The notes under the pieces are model-generated. The model was not told where the DNA came from and ran no database searches. It saw only the letters and a program-made list of their open reading frames with translations. A DNA stretch of 6,547 nt, taken from positions 1 to 6,547 of the forward strand of contig WTHG01000002.1 of assembly GCA_011523245.1 (NCBI GenBank), written 5' to 3'. Position 1 is the stretch's first letter; every line of letters starts with the position of its first letter. Shown piece after piece: positions 1 through 5,139 of the stretch. This DNA comes from Verrucomicrobiales bacterium. Lineage in GTDB: Bacteria > Verrucomicrobiota > Verrucomicrobiia > Limisphaerales > UBA1100. Made by a program: the position numbers and the translations under genes.

Positions 1-1
1 C

Positions 2-883
2 CGAAATCTGGTTCAGCGCAAGCTGCTGTGCTGCATGTGCGGCGCATTTTCCGATAAATGGCTGGATGTCGCCAAGCGCTGTGATTTGGTGGCGGAAGGC
101 CTGCAGGTCGATTGGGGATCCCCAATCCTACCTGAAGCCATTGACGCTAAACTTGCATCCGGTGAATTCGACACCGTCACCCTTGCGCACAATGAAACAT
201 CCACCGGCCTGATGAATCCGCTGGAGAAGATCGCTAAGCTGAAGGAGAAATATCCCGAGGTTATGTTCATTGTGGACAGCGTCAGTTCTATGACCGCCGT
301 GCCATTGAACTTTGATACCCTCGGTATCGATGTGCTGCTTGCCGGCACACAAAAAGCCTGGGCCCTACCGCCAGGCTTAGCGGTATTTGTCGTATCCGAA
401 GCCGCCATGCAACGTGCCGCCCGTAGCGAATCGCGCGGTTATTACTTTGATTTTCATGAGTTTCAGAAGAACGCTGAAAAAAACATGACTCCCAGCACGC
501 CCAGCATCCCCCACATCAACGGCCTCTCGGCCAAGTTGGATGAGTTTTTCGAAGAGGGCCTGGATAACCGCTATGCGCGTCATCAGAAAACCAACCAGAT
601 GACTCGTGACTGGGCAGTAAAACACGGCTTCACGCTGTTTCCCGAGGCCGGCTACGAATCCCTCACTCTAACTTGCATCAACAACGGTGCCAAAGAAGGC
701 GGCACAGTGGTTGACGTACCGAAACTGCAAGGATTAATGAAGGAAAAGGGGATCCTCATCGATGGCGGCTACGGCAAGCTCAAAGGCAAGGCGTTTCGCC
801 TCTCGAATATGGGCGATGAAACCGAGGAGACCATGGGCGATCTGTTCGCCAAACTGGATGCCTCGATGGAAGCGCTAGGCTAA
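2..883 (+). CDS. Class-V PLP-dependent aminotransferase (alanine-glyoxylate / phosphoserine aminotransferase-like), 5' truncated
   Basis: This gene encodes the C-terminal part of a fold-type I, class-V aminotransferase, a cytoplasmic PLP enzyme that moves an amino group between an amino acid and a 2-oxo acid. The frame is open to the left edge: codons before the ATG at 35 read RNLVQRKLLC and continue into CGAFSDKW, the conserved 'NGAFS.RW' segment of this family, so the ATG at 35 is internal and the true start lies outside the window. Counting from that Met, visible motifs are HNETSTG (52-58, substrate/PLP contact region), the Asp in VDSVSS (81, PLP pyridine nitrogen), GTQKAW with the Schiff-base lysine (Lys107, codon 353-355), TPSTPSIP, and a C-terminal FRLSNMGD block where the Arg usually binds the substrate carboxylate. 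Family members are usually about 360-390 residues, so roughly 70-100 are missing. The substrate cannot be decided: HNETSTG and TPSTPSIP occur in both alanine/serine-glyoxylate and phosphoserine aminotransferases. The stop interlocks with that of the convergent regulator gene. Confidence 0.93.
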   Translation, partial: RNLVQRKLLCCMCGAFSDKWLDVAKRCDLVAEGLQVDWGSPILPEAIDAKLASGEFDTVTLAHNETSTGLMNPLEKIAKLKEKYPEVMFIVDSVSSMTAVPLNFDTLGIDVLLAGTQKAWALPPGLAVFVVSEAAMQRAARSESRGYYFDFHEFQKNAEKNMTPSTPSIPHINGLSAKLDEFFEEGLDNRYARHQKTNQMTRDWAVKHGFTLFPEAGYESLTLTCINNGAKEGGTVVDVPKLQGLMKEKGILIDGGYGKLKGKAFRLSNMGDETEETMGDLFAKLDASMEALG

Positions 884-1359
884 GGCGCGACCGAAAGTTT
901 TTCTTCGTTATATTCACCCGCCATCAGCACGCCCTGCTCCTTGTAGGGTTTGAGCATAAAATGGGTGACCGTGGAAATGACGCCCTGAATGGTCGCCAGT
1001 TTTTCTGAGACAAACGACGATACCGCTTTGAGGTCGCGGCCTTCCACCACCACCATTAGATCATACCCGCCGCTCATAAGGTAACAGCTGCGCACCTCGT
1101 CAAACTTCGCAATCCGCGCGGCCAAACGGTCAAACCCTCCTTCGCGCTCAGGTGTGATTTTCACCTCAATCACCGCCCGGACAAAGTCCACCTCCAACTT
1201 ATCCTCATTGATCACCGTGCGATAACCGAGAATCACGCCTTCGGATTCCAGAGATTTGATCCGGGATTCCACTTCGCCTTTTTCGCGTCCAAGGCGACCG
1301 GCGATCTGGGCGGGGGTCAGGGAAGCGTCATCACGCAACAGCTTCAGCAGTTCATCCAT
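880..1359 (-). CDS. Lrp/AsnC-family transcriptional regulator
   Basis: A 159-residue protein with standard Lrp/AsnC architecture. An N-terminal winged helix-turn-helix (about residues 3-48, with the helix pair around TPAQIAGRLG and EVESRIKSLESEGVI) is joined by the YRTVINEDKL hinge to a C-terminal RAM ligand-binding/oligomerisation domain (about 58-140). The RAM core motif MSGGYDLMVVVEG is at 95-107, matching the family's G.YD pattern. Such proteins act as octamers or dimers that sense amino acids or related metabolites and regulate amino-acid metabolism genes. It lies 56 bp downstream of ispE on the same strand, so it may be the last gene of the tat-ispE transcript. The 22 bases before its ATG show no Shine-Dalgarno sequence. 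Its stop (TAG, 880-882) overlaps the TAA (881-883) of the convergent aminotransferase. Regulation of that aminotransferase is a reasonable guess from proximity and family habit only. Confidence 0.93.
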   Translation of the reverse strand: MDELLKLLRDDASLTPAQIAGRLGREKGEVESRIKSLESEGVILGYRTVINEDKLEVDFVRAVIEVKITPEREGGFDRLAARIAKFDEVRSCYLMSGGYDLMVVVEGRDLKAVSSFVSEKLATIQGVISTVTHFMLKPYKEQGVLMAGEYNEEKLSVAP

Positions 1360-1415
1360 GGCGCAAGGCTAACGAGGGAAATTAAACGGAGCCACGCTTT
1401 TTTATTCAGATCAAG

Positions 1416-2270
1416 TTAGAGTGACACTGTGGCCGACCAGCCCGCTTGGCCGAATTGCTCATGATACCTAGCCCTCAGTGCCTCCGCAGCAGGACGATCT
1501 TTGGTGAGAGCAAAGGTCGTTGAGCCACTACCCGACATCAGTGCCACCAATGCCCCCTCATCGAGCAAAAACGTCTTAAGCACCGGCAACACAAGGTGTT
1601 TCTGAAACACAGGCACTTCTAGGGAATTGTAAAAACCAGTCAATTCACCGCCATTCAAAGCCTGTTGCATGCCGGTCATTCGGCCGGCTACGCCGTATCC
1701 ATTGGGCAACTCGGCCAATGCTTGATACGCCCAAGGCGTGCTGACGCCAAAGCCCGGATGTATCAGCAGCATCCCCTTCCCTGACAGTGCAGGAAAGGGT
1801 TCCACCGCCTGCACAAATTCACCCCGTCCGGTCGCTAAAGCCGGCTCATCCTGCAAAAAGAACGGCACATCGGAACCTAACCCTTCAGCTAATTCCTGCA
1901 GGTCCTCTGCGTTAAGCGGTGAACCAAACAATTCATTGAGCCCGCGCAAGGTGAAGGCCGCATTACTGCTGCCCGCGCCTATGCCGGCGGCTAAAGGGAG
2001 ATTTTTCTGTAAATGAATCCGCACGCCCCCTACTTTTGCCTTTATCTGAAATGCGGTCGCCGCGCGGTGGACCAGATTGGAGGCATCCATTGAGAGGCGC
2101 GGATCATTGCAGCTTAGCTCCAACCCTTTCTCCCTGCGTTCCAACTGTAGTTCGTCATATAACGGCACCGGTTGCATGATGGTTTCGAGCTCATGAAAGC
2201 CATCCTCGCGTCGGCCGAGAATATTGAGCAGCAGGTTGACCTTGCAGTGAGATTTAAGGACGAGGCTCAT
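1416..2270 (-). CDS. ispE: 4-diphosphocytidyl-2-C-methyl-D-erythritol kinase
   Basis: IspE, a cytoplasmic GHMP-family kinase, phosphorylates 4-diphosphocytidyl-2-C-methyl-D-erythritol at the 2-hydroxyl with ATP, a middle step of the MEP (non-mevalonate) route to IPP and DMAPP. The 284-residue length matches the family (about 280-300). Seen in the sequence: the N-terminal KVNLLLNILGRREDGFHELET block with Lys10 and His26 at the positions of the E. coli substrate/catalytic residues; the glycine-rich ATP loop PLAAGIGAGSSNAA (92-105); GSDVPFFL (132-139), whose Asp134 is the expected catalytic base; and the C-terminal MSGSGSTTFAL motif (245-255). All hallmark residues are present, so the enzyme should be active. 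The ATG at 2268-2270 is 8 bp after the tatC stop; an AAGG that overlaps the tatC stop lies 6 nt before it, which suggests translational coupling. Coexpression with the Tat translocase is implied by spacing, but no functional link is evident. Confidence 0.97.
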   Translation of the reverse strand: MSLVLKSHCKVNLLLNILGRREDGFHELETIMQPVPLYDELQLERREKGLELSCNDPRLSMDASNLVHRAATAFQIKAKVGGVRIHLQKNLPLAAGIGAGSSNAAFTLRGLNELFGSPLNAEDLQELAEGLGSDVPFFLQDEPALATGRGEFVQAVEPFPALSGKGMLLIHPGFGVSTPWAYQALAELPNGYGVAGRMTGMQQALNGGELTGFYNSLEVPVFQKHLVLPVLKTFLLDEGALVALMSGSGSTTFALTKDRPAAEALRARYHEQFGQAGWSATVSL

Positions 2271-2278
2271 GGCCGGCC

Positions 2279-3859
2279 TTATTCTTCATCCTCTTCTTCG
2301 GCCGCCTCTTTCTTGTGCCAGAACCACGCGATGAGGGTGCTCAATTCATAGAGCAATTGTAGCGGTACGGCCACGAGGCTGAGGGTGAAGGGATCGCCGG
2401 TGGGTGTGATCACGGCGGCGATGATGAGGTTAGCCACCACTGCGTACATGCGGAAATCTGAGAGTTTCTTATAATCGAGGATACCCACCCGCACCAAGAA
2501 TAACAGGATGACTGGCATCTGGAATGCCAACCCCATGCCAACCATGAATTTGCAAACAAAGCTGATGTATTCCTCGGCCTGCCATTCGTCGGCCCCAAAA
2601 CCAAGCATGTTGGCGAACCCAACCGAGGCCCAGAGGGCAACTTTCATGATGATGAGGTAGCAGAACACCACGCCCAACATGAAGAGACCGGCGCCAAAGC
2701 TGGATAACTTGAAGAGCCATTTCTTCTCGTTGATTCGCAAGGCCGGCAACACGAACTGGGCTAGGAAATAGATAACAAACGGCATGGAGATGGTGAGGCC
2801 GCCATATAGGCCGATTTTTAGCGCAATAAAGAATGATTTTAAGGGACCATACGCCTTGAGTTCCACCTCCCACGGCACGCGATCCGTACCATTAGTGTCC
2901 ACGTGCATCTGCATAGAATATTTCGTCCCATTGACATCCAAACTACCGGGACTAGGGATCAGGCGTAGAGCCGTAATCACCTCGGTTTTATTAGCGTCTT
3001 TGACCAGCAATCCTTCCTCCACCCATTCTTTGAGATCGGATTCTCGAACGTGAAAGGCAACTCCTTCCCCCAGTTTAACTGGGATCATCCGTTTATCCGG
3101 GTTGGAATTTACCTGCTGGATTTGCTGGGCGCTATTCAGCGGGTATGTGAGAAACTTGACGATGTAGGGAGAACCGATCAGCGCGATGAGCATGCCCACC
3201 ACGATAGCTACTACGACTTTCATGACCGTCCAGCGAAGGTCTTCCAAGTGGTCTAGGAACGGCTTTATCGGACCACCAAACCCTTCCTCTTCCTCTTCAG
3301 AATCTTGCTCATCATCACCGTAGCCCGCGCCATGTCCATAGCCGTAGTCACCATGATCATCTTCATGGCCGTGATAGTCATAGTCGTACTGGTACTCGTG
3401 TTCCTCATGGTGTTCGTGATGATAGTCATCATGATCATGATGGTACTCGTCATGATAGGGATCCTCGTGATTCGGACCGAGTTCGCCGGCTATATGGGGA
3501 TCGTCGCCGGATTCGGCTTCTGAAGATTTTTCGAGGGTCGCGGGATCCTCTGCCTGATCGTCGCGTGCCTCTCCCTCAGGTTCTTTTTCCTCCGACTCGA
3601 AAGTATCAGGCTCGAGTTCCGGCTCGCTGGGTTCCGAATCCTCGCCTTCTTTTTTGTCTAAGTCCGACTTGGGAAATTCTGCCTCTGGAAAGTTTGAATT
3701 CGAAGCGGTGTCATTTGAATCGCCACCGAACGGCAATTCACCCTGATCCTCGGAGGAATCCGATAATTCAGGTGAATCGCCTGGGCGGGGACTATTTTCC
3801 TCAGGCGTATCGCCGTCTGGATGAGAATCCCCGGGATGATCTTCGGGGTCCTTGGGCAT
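2279..3859 (-). CDS. tatC: Twin-arginine translocase subunit TatC with a large acidic/His-rich N-terminal extension and an enlarged first periplasmic loop
   Basis: TatC is the polytopic inner-membrane receptor of the Tat system; it binds twin-arginine signal peptides and nucleates TatA for export of folded proteins. The C-terminal part is clear TatC: HLEDLR (204-209), TM1 about 211-230, TM2 about 345-370, FVLPALRINEKK (369-380; Glu378 aligns with E. coli Glu103), TM3 about 386-410, TM4 about 432-456, and TM5/TM6 about 472-513 with the ITPTGDP turn and the VPLQLLYEL segment. Two things are unusual. Residues 1 to about 196 are a hydrophilic, Asp/Glu/Ser/Pro-rich extension ending in a His/Tyr/acid tract (131-191). 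The loop between TM1 and TM2 is about 110 residues, against about 40 in E. coli. At 526 residues the protein is about twice the usual 240-260. The extension is part of the reading frame: codons 128-204 contain no ATG, GTG or TTG, and the first Met after Met1 is 213, inside TM1. The 15-bp gap after tatA is pyrimidine-rich, with no Shine-Dalgarno. Confidence 0.95.
   Translation of the reverse strand: MPKDPEDHPGDSHPDGDTPEENSPRPGDSPELSDSSEDQGELPFGGDSNDTASNSNFPEAEFPKSDLDKKEGEDSEPSEPELEPDTFESEEKEPEGEARDDQAEDPATLEKSSEAESGDDPHIAGELGPNHEDPYHDEYHHDHDDYHHEHHEEHEYQYDYDYHGHEDDHGDYGYGHGAGYGDDEQDSEEEEEGFGGPIKPFLDHLEDLRWTVMKVVVAIVVGMLIALIGSPYIVKFLTYPLNSAQQIQQVNSNPDKRMIPVKLGEGVAFHVRESDLKEWVEEGLLVKDANKTEVITALRLIPSPGSLDVNGTKYSMQMHVDTNGTDRVPWEVELKAYGPLKSFFIALKIGLYGGLTISMPFVIYFLAQFVLPALRINEKKWLFKLSSFGAGLFMLGVVFCYLIIMKVALWASVGFANMLGFGADEWQAEEYISFVCKFMVGMGLAFQMPVILLFLVRVGILDYKKLSDFRMYAVVANLIIAAVITPTGDPFTLSLVAVPLQLLYELSTLIAWFWHKKEAAEEEDEE
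3272..3859 (-). other. Sequence encoding the low-complexity acidic/His-Tyr-rich extension of TatC
   Basis: This codes for TatC residues 1 to about 196. Residues 1-120 are dominated by Asp, Glu, Ser, Pro and Gly with hardly any hydrophobic residues, as in intrinsically disordered chains. Residues 131-180 (3320-3469) contain 14 His and 10 Tyr mixed with Asp/Glu, in short units such as YHHEHHEEHEY and DYHGHEDDHGDYGYGHG. A run of Glu (188-192) follows and leads into the TatC core. In DNA terms the stretch is a near-repetitive series of CAY, GAY and TAY codons, the kind of tract that changes length by slippage. By TatC topology (N-terminus inside) it should be cytoplasmic. Metal or proton buffering by the His/acid cluster is an inference from composition. 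Confidence 0.85.
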
Positions 3860-3874
3860 AGGAGAACAGGGAAA

Positions 3875-4177
3875 TTAGGCCTTGGTCTCGGAGGAATCCT
3901 TCGCCTCCTCCACTTCCGCCTTGGCCGGCTTTGCCTCGCTGGAATCGGTCTTGTCTTCCTTTTCGCGGCGAGCCTGCTCGCGCTCGTAATCTTGGCGCTC
4001 CGCTTCCCGGTCCATCTCGTAGCTGATTTCGCTCGAGGCTTTCTTAAATTCGCGGATGCCCTTGCCGAGGCCCTTGGCCAACTCAGGGAGTTTCTTAGCG
4101 CCAAAGAGCAGGAGAACGGCCAGAAGGATAATGACCCATTCCCAACCTTGAATAAATGCCAGCATGTACGTGTTCAT
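3875..4177 (-). CDS. tatA: Twin-arginine translocase subunit TatA/E
   Basis: TatA (100 residues) forms the protein-conducting assembly of the Tat system in the inner membrane after recruitment by TatC. The sequence shows the family plan: a short N-terminus, one transmembrane helix (about 12-25, WEWVIILLAVLLLFG), the FGAKKLPELA hinge (25-34) and the amphipathic helix (about 30-48, AKGLGKGIREFKKA), then a highly charged Glu/Lys/Ala-rich tail (about 50-100). The FGAKKLPELAKGLG sequence fits TatA/TatE better than TatB, and no separate tatB is visible, so the window has a minimal TatAC pair. It is the first gene of the tatA-tatC-ispE unit, starting about 50 bp downstream of a terminator. The ATG at 4175-4177 is used; a second in-frame ATG at codon 5 (4163-4165) would leave a four-residue-shorter and still functional protein. 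Neither start has a Shine-Dalgarno sequence. Confidence 0.95.
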   Translation of the reverse strand: MNTYMLAFIQGWEWVIILLAVLLLFGAKKLPELAKGLGKGIREFKKASSEISYEMDREAERQDYEREQARREKEDKTDSSEAKPAKAEVEEAKDSSETKA

Positions 4178-4224
4178 TAGTGAAAAGACGTGGGGAGACC
4201 TTAGCTTTATTCACAGTCTGTTGA

Positions 4225-4274
4225 AAAGCAAAAAAGCCCCGGTCGCCCGGGGCTTCGCCAAGGGGGACTTGGCG
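4225..4274 (-). terminator. Two-hairpin intrinsic terminator downstream of the second pal-like gene
   Basis: Read on the - strand just after the stop of the second pal-like gene, two perfect hairpins follow each other. The first has 7-bp arms at 4268-4274 and 4256-4262 (CTTGGCG/CGCCAAG) with a 5-nt loop. The second has 9-bp GC-rich arms at 4247-4255 and 4234-4242 (AAGCCCCGG with CCGGGGCTT) with a 4-nt loop, and runs into six T (4235-4230) and then GCTTTT. The second is a textbook rho-independent terminator. It ends the tolB-pal transcript and insulates the tatA operon, whose start codon is about 50 bp further on. Confidence 0.9.
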
Positions 4275-4280
4275 GGTGGA

Positions 4281-4931
4281 TTAATTGGCTGGTCTCAACA
4301 GGACAAATTCGCCTCGGCGATTCTGGGAAAAAGCGGCCTCAGTCAAGCCATCCATGAGCGGCACTTTCTCCCCGTAACTCGTGGTACGTAGGCGATCCTG
4401 ACTAATGCCTAGCCGAAGCAACTCATCCAGAACCGCCAATGCCCGGCGTTCGCCCAATGATACGTTGTAATCTTCAGTGCCCCGCTCGTCACAATGGCCC
4501 TCAATCAAGAGCTTGTGGGTAGGGTTTTGAATCAGATGCTGGGCCACCAATTCCACCTTCGGTAGATCGCTCGGCCGAACCGCGGTGCTGTCGTAATCAA
4601 ATTGCACCATCTGCGCGAGGAACATGTCGCGGTCCTCCACTTCATTCCCGCTAAAGCCATTGCCCAGTGCTTGATTCAAAGGATCCTGTGGAATCTCCAC
4701 AATAGTGGTTCCCCCACTGCCGCCAGTCGGATTACCGCCGGTCAGGGGATTCCCTCCGGGCAACGGGTTTCCTCCGCCCAAGGGTTGGGCTGGGCCCGGC
4801 ACGGTGACGGTCTTCACGATTGGAGTCATGGTGGGAATCTTGGTGAGTCCCACCGGTTTCTGGCTTTTGCAGCCCACGCTCAACAACAGACCTAGCGTCA
4901 ATGCTGATAGATTAAAGATAGTTCCTCGCAT
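4281..4931 (-). CDS. Pal-like OmpA-domain outer-membrane lipoprotein (second tandem copy)
   Basis: A 216-residue lipoprotein of the Pal/OmpA-C family. After MRG comes a hydrophobic signal (about 5-19) and LLSVGC with lipidation Cys21; the next residue is Lys, not Asp, so sorting to the outer membrane is expected. A linker with three GGNP(L/T) units (about 50-72) leads to the OmpA-like peptidoglycan-binding domain (about 105-213), which shows FDYDST, EGHCDERGTEDYN with the Asp expected to contact diaminopimelate, SLGERRA, YGEKVP and QNRRGEFVL. It is a diverged paralogue of the gene at 5140-5805: both have VGCKS, GLT.IP and the same domain. The frame is open upstream to 5009, but a start there would put 26 hydrophilic residues before the signal peptide, so the ATG at 4929-4931, preceded by AGGGAG, is preferred. 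It sits downstream of pal with its own putative promoter and ends at a strong terminator. Confidence 0.93.
   Translation of the reverse strand: MRGTIFNLSALTLGLLLSVGCKSQKPVGLTKIPTMTPIVKTVTVPGPAQPLGGGNPLPGGNPLTGGNPTGGSGGTTIVEIPQDPLNQALGNGFSGNEVEDRDMFLAQMVQFDYDSTAVRPSDLPKVELVAQHLIQNPTHKLLIEGHCDERGTEDYNVSLGERRALAVLDELLRLGISQDRLRTTSYGEKVPLMDGLTEAAFSQNRRGEFVLLRPAN
4729..4782 (-). repeat. Three degenerate 18-bp tandem repeats in the second pal-like gene
   Basis: Three adjacent 18-bp units (4729-4746, 4747-4764, 4765-4782) encode a repeated hexapeptide built on Gly-Gly-Asn-Pro. They share a purine-rich opening and a C-C-G-C/T-C-C-like core as read on the + strand, but are not identical. They form the flexible spacer between the lipid anchor and the peptidoglycan-binding domain. 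Confidence 0.75.
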
Positions 4932-4941
4932 CTCCTTGTTT

Positions 4942-4947
4942 CTCCCT
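4942..4947 (-). promoter_or_regulatory. Shine-Dalgarno for the second pal-like gene
   Basis: AGGGAG on the - strand, 10 nt before the ATG at 4929-4931. A second purine block, AAGGAG, directly abuts the ATG (no spacer) and is probably too close to act alone. Together they fix the start at 4931 rather than at the upstream in-frame ATG at 5009. Confidence 0.65.
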
Positions 4948-4993
4948 AATCCTCTTTGGATCGTGAATCGCCACGCTCTCACATAGCGATTGG

Positions 4994-5022
4994 ATTCTGC
5001 GCCTCGCATAGCCGGCGGTCAA
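4994..5022 (-). promoter_or_regulatory. Putative sigma70-type promoter for the second pal-like gene
   Basis: On the - strand, TTGACC (5017-5022) matches five of six bases of the -35 consensus. It is followed after exactly 17 bp by CAGAAT (4994-4999), four of six of the -10 consensus. Transcription would begin near 4987, giving a leader of about 55 nt. This would allow the second pal-like gene to be expressed apart from tolB-pal. The motif is short and was found by eye. Confidence 0.4.
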
Positions 5023-5052
5023 GCCGCGCGCACCGCTTGTTATTAACCCACC

Positions 5053-5106
5053 GTGAGCAACCTCACTCGCCGTAAGACCACCGTCCCGGCTTTTCAGCTG
5101 GGACGG
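5053..5106 (-). other. Two inverted repeats in the gap between the two pal genes
   Basis: Downstream of the pal stop (5140-5142) lies an inverted repeat with 10-base arms at 5097-5106 and 5081-5090 (CCGTCCC pairing with GGGACGG, then one mismatched or wobble pair and two more pairs) around a 6-nt loop. A smaller one follows, with 5-bp arms GTGAG/CTCAC at 5062-5066 and 5053-5057. Neither runs into a T tract on the - strand, so they do not look like a standard intrinsic terminator. They may stabilise the 3' end of the upstream message or weaken readthrough. Confidence 0.5.
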
Positions 5107-5139
5107 CGACCTGCCAAATCAAGGCTCTCTGGAGTTCTT

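Noticed and set aside
35..37. ATG at 35 as the start of the aminotransferase
   Set aside because: Conserved family sequence (NLVQRKLL..CGAFS) continues in frame to the left edge, so this Met is internal.
1381..1410. CACGCTTTTTT-like T run between ispE and the Lrp/AsnC gene as a + strand terminator
   Set aside because: No convincing stem precedes the T run, and no + strand gene ends nearby.
1738..2016. + strand open frame inside ispE
   Set aside because: It is antisense to a fully conserved kinase gene and resembles no known protein; a shadow frame.
3305..3523. A + strand open frame opposite the TatC His/Asp tract that would encode an extremely hydrophobic Met/Ile/Val-rich membrane peptide
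   Set aside because: It is the mirror of the sense codons: CAT and GAT read antisense as ATG and ATC. The composition is fully explained by the acidic/His-rich tatC frame, and no ribosome-binding site was seen.
4178..4233. A promoter for tatA in the gap after the terminator (for example TTGCTT with a TAAAGC-like -10)
   Set aside because: A promoter must exist nearby, but the hexamers I could find match the consensus too poorly to annotate.
4932..5009. In-frame upstream start at 5009 for the second pal-like gene
   Set aside because: It would add 26 hydrophilic residues before the lipoprotein signal peptide, whereas the ATG at 4931 has a Shine-Dalgarno and begins MRG exactly like the paralogue.
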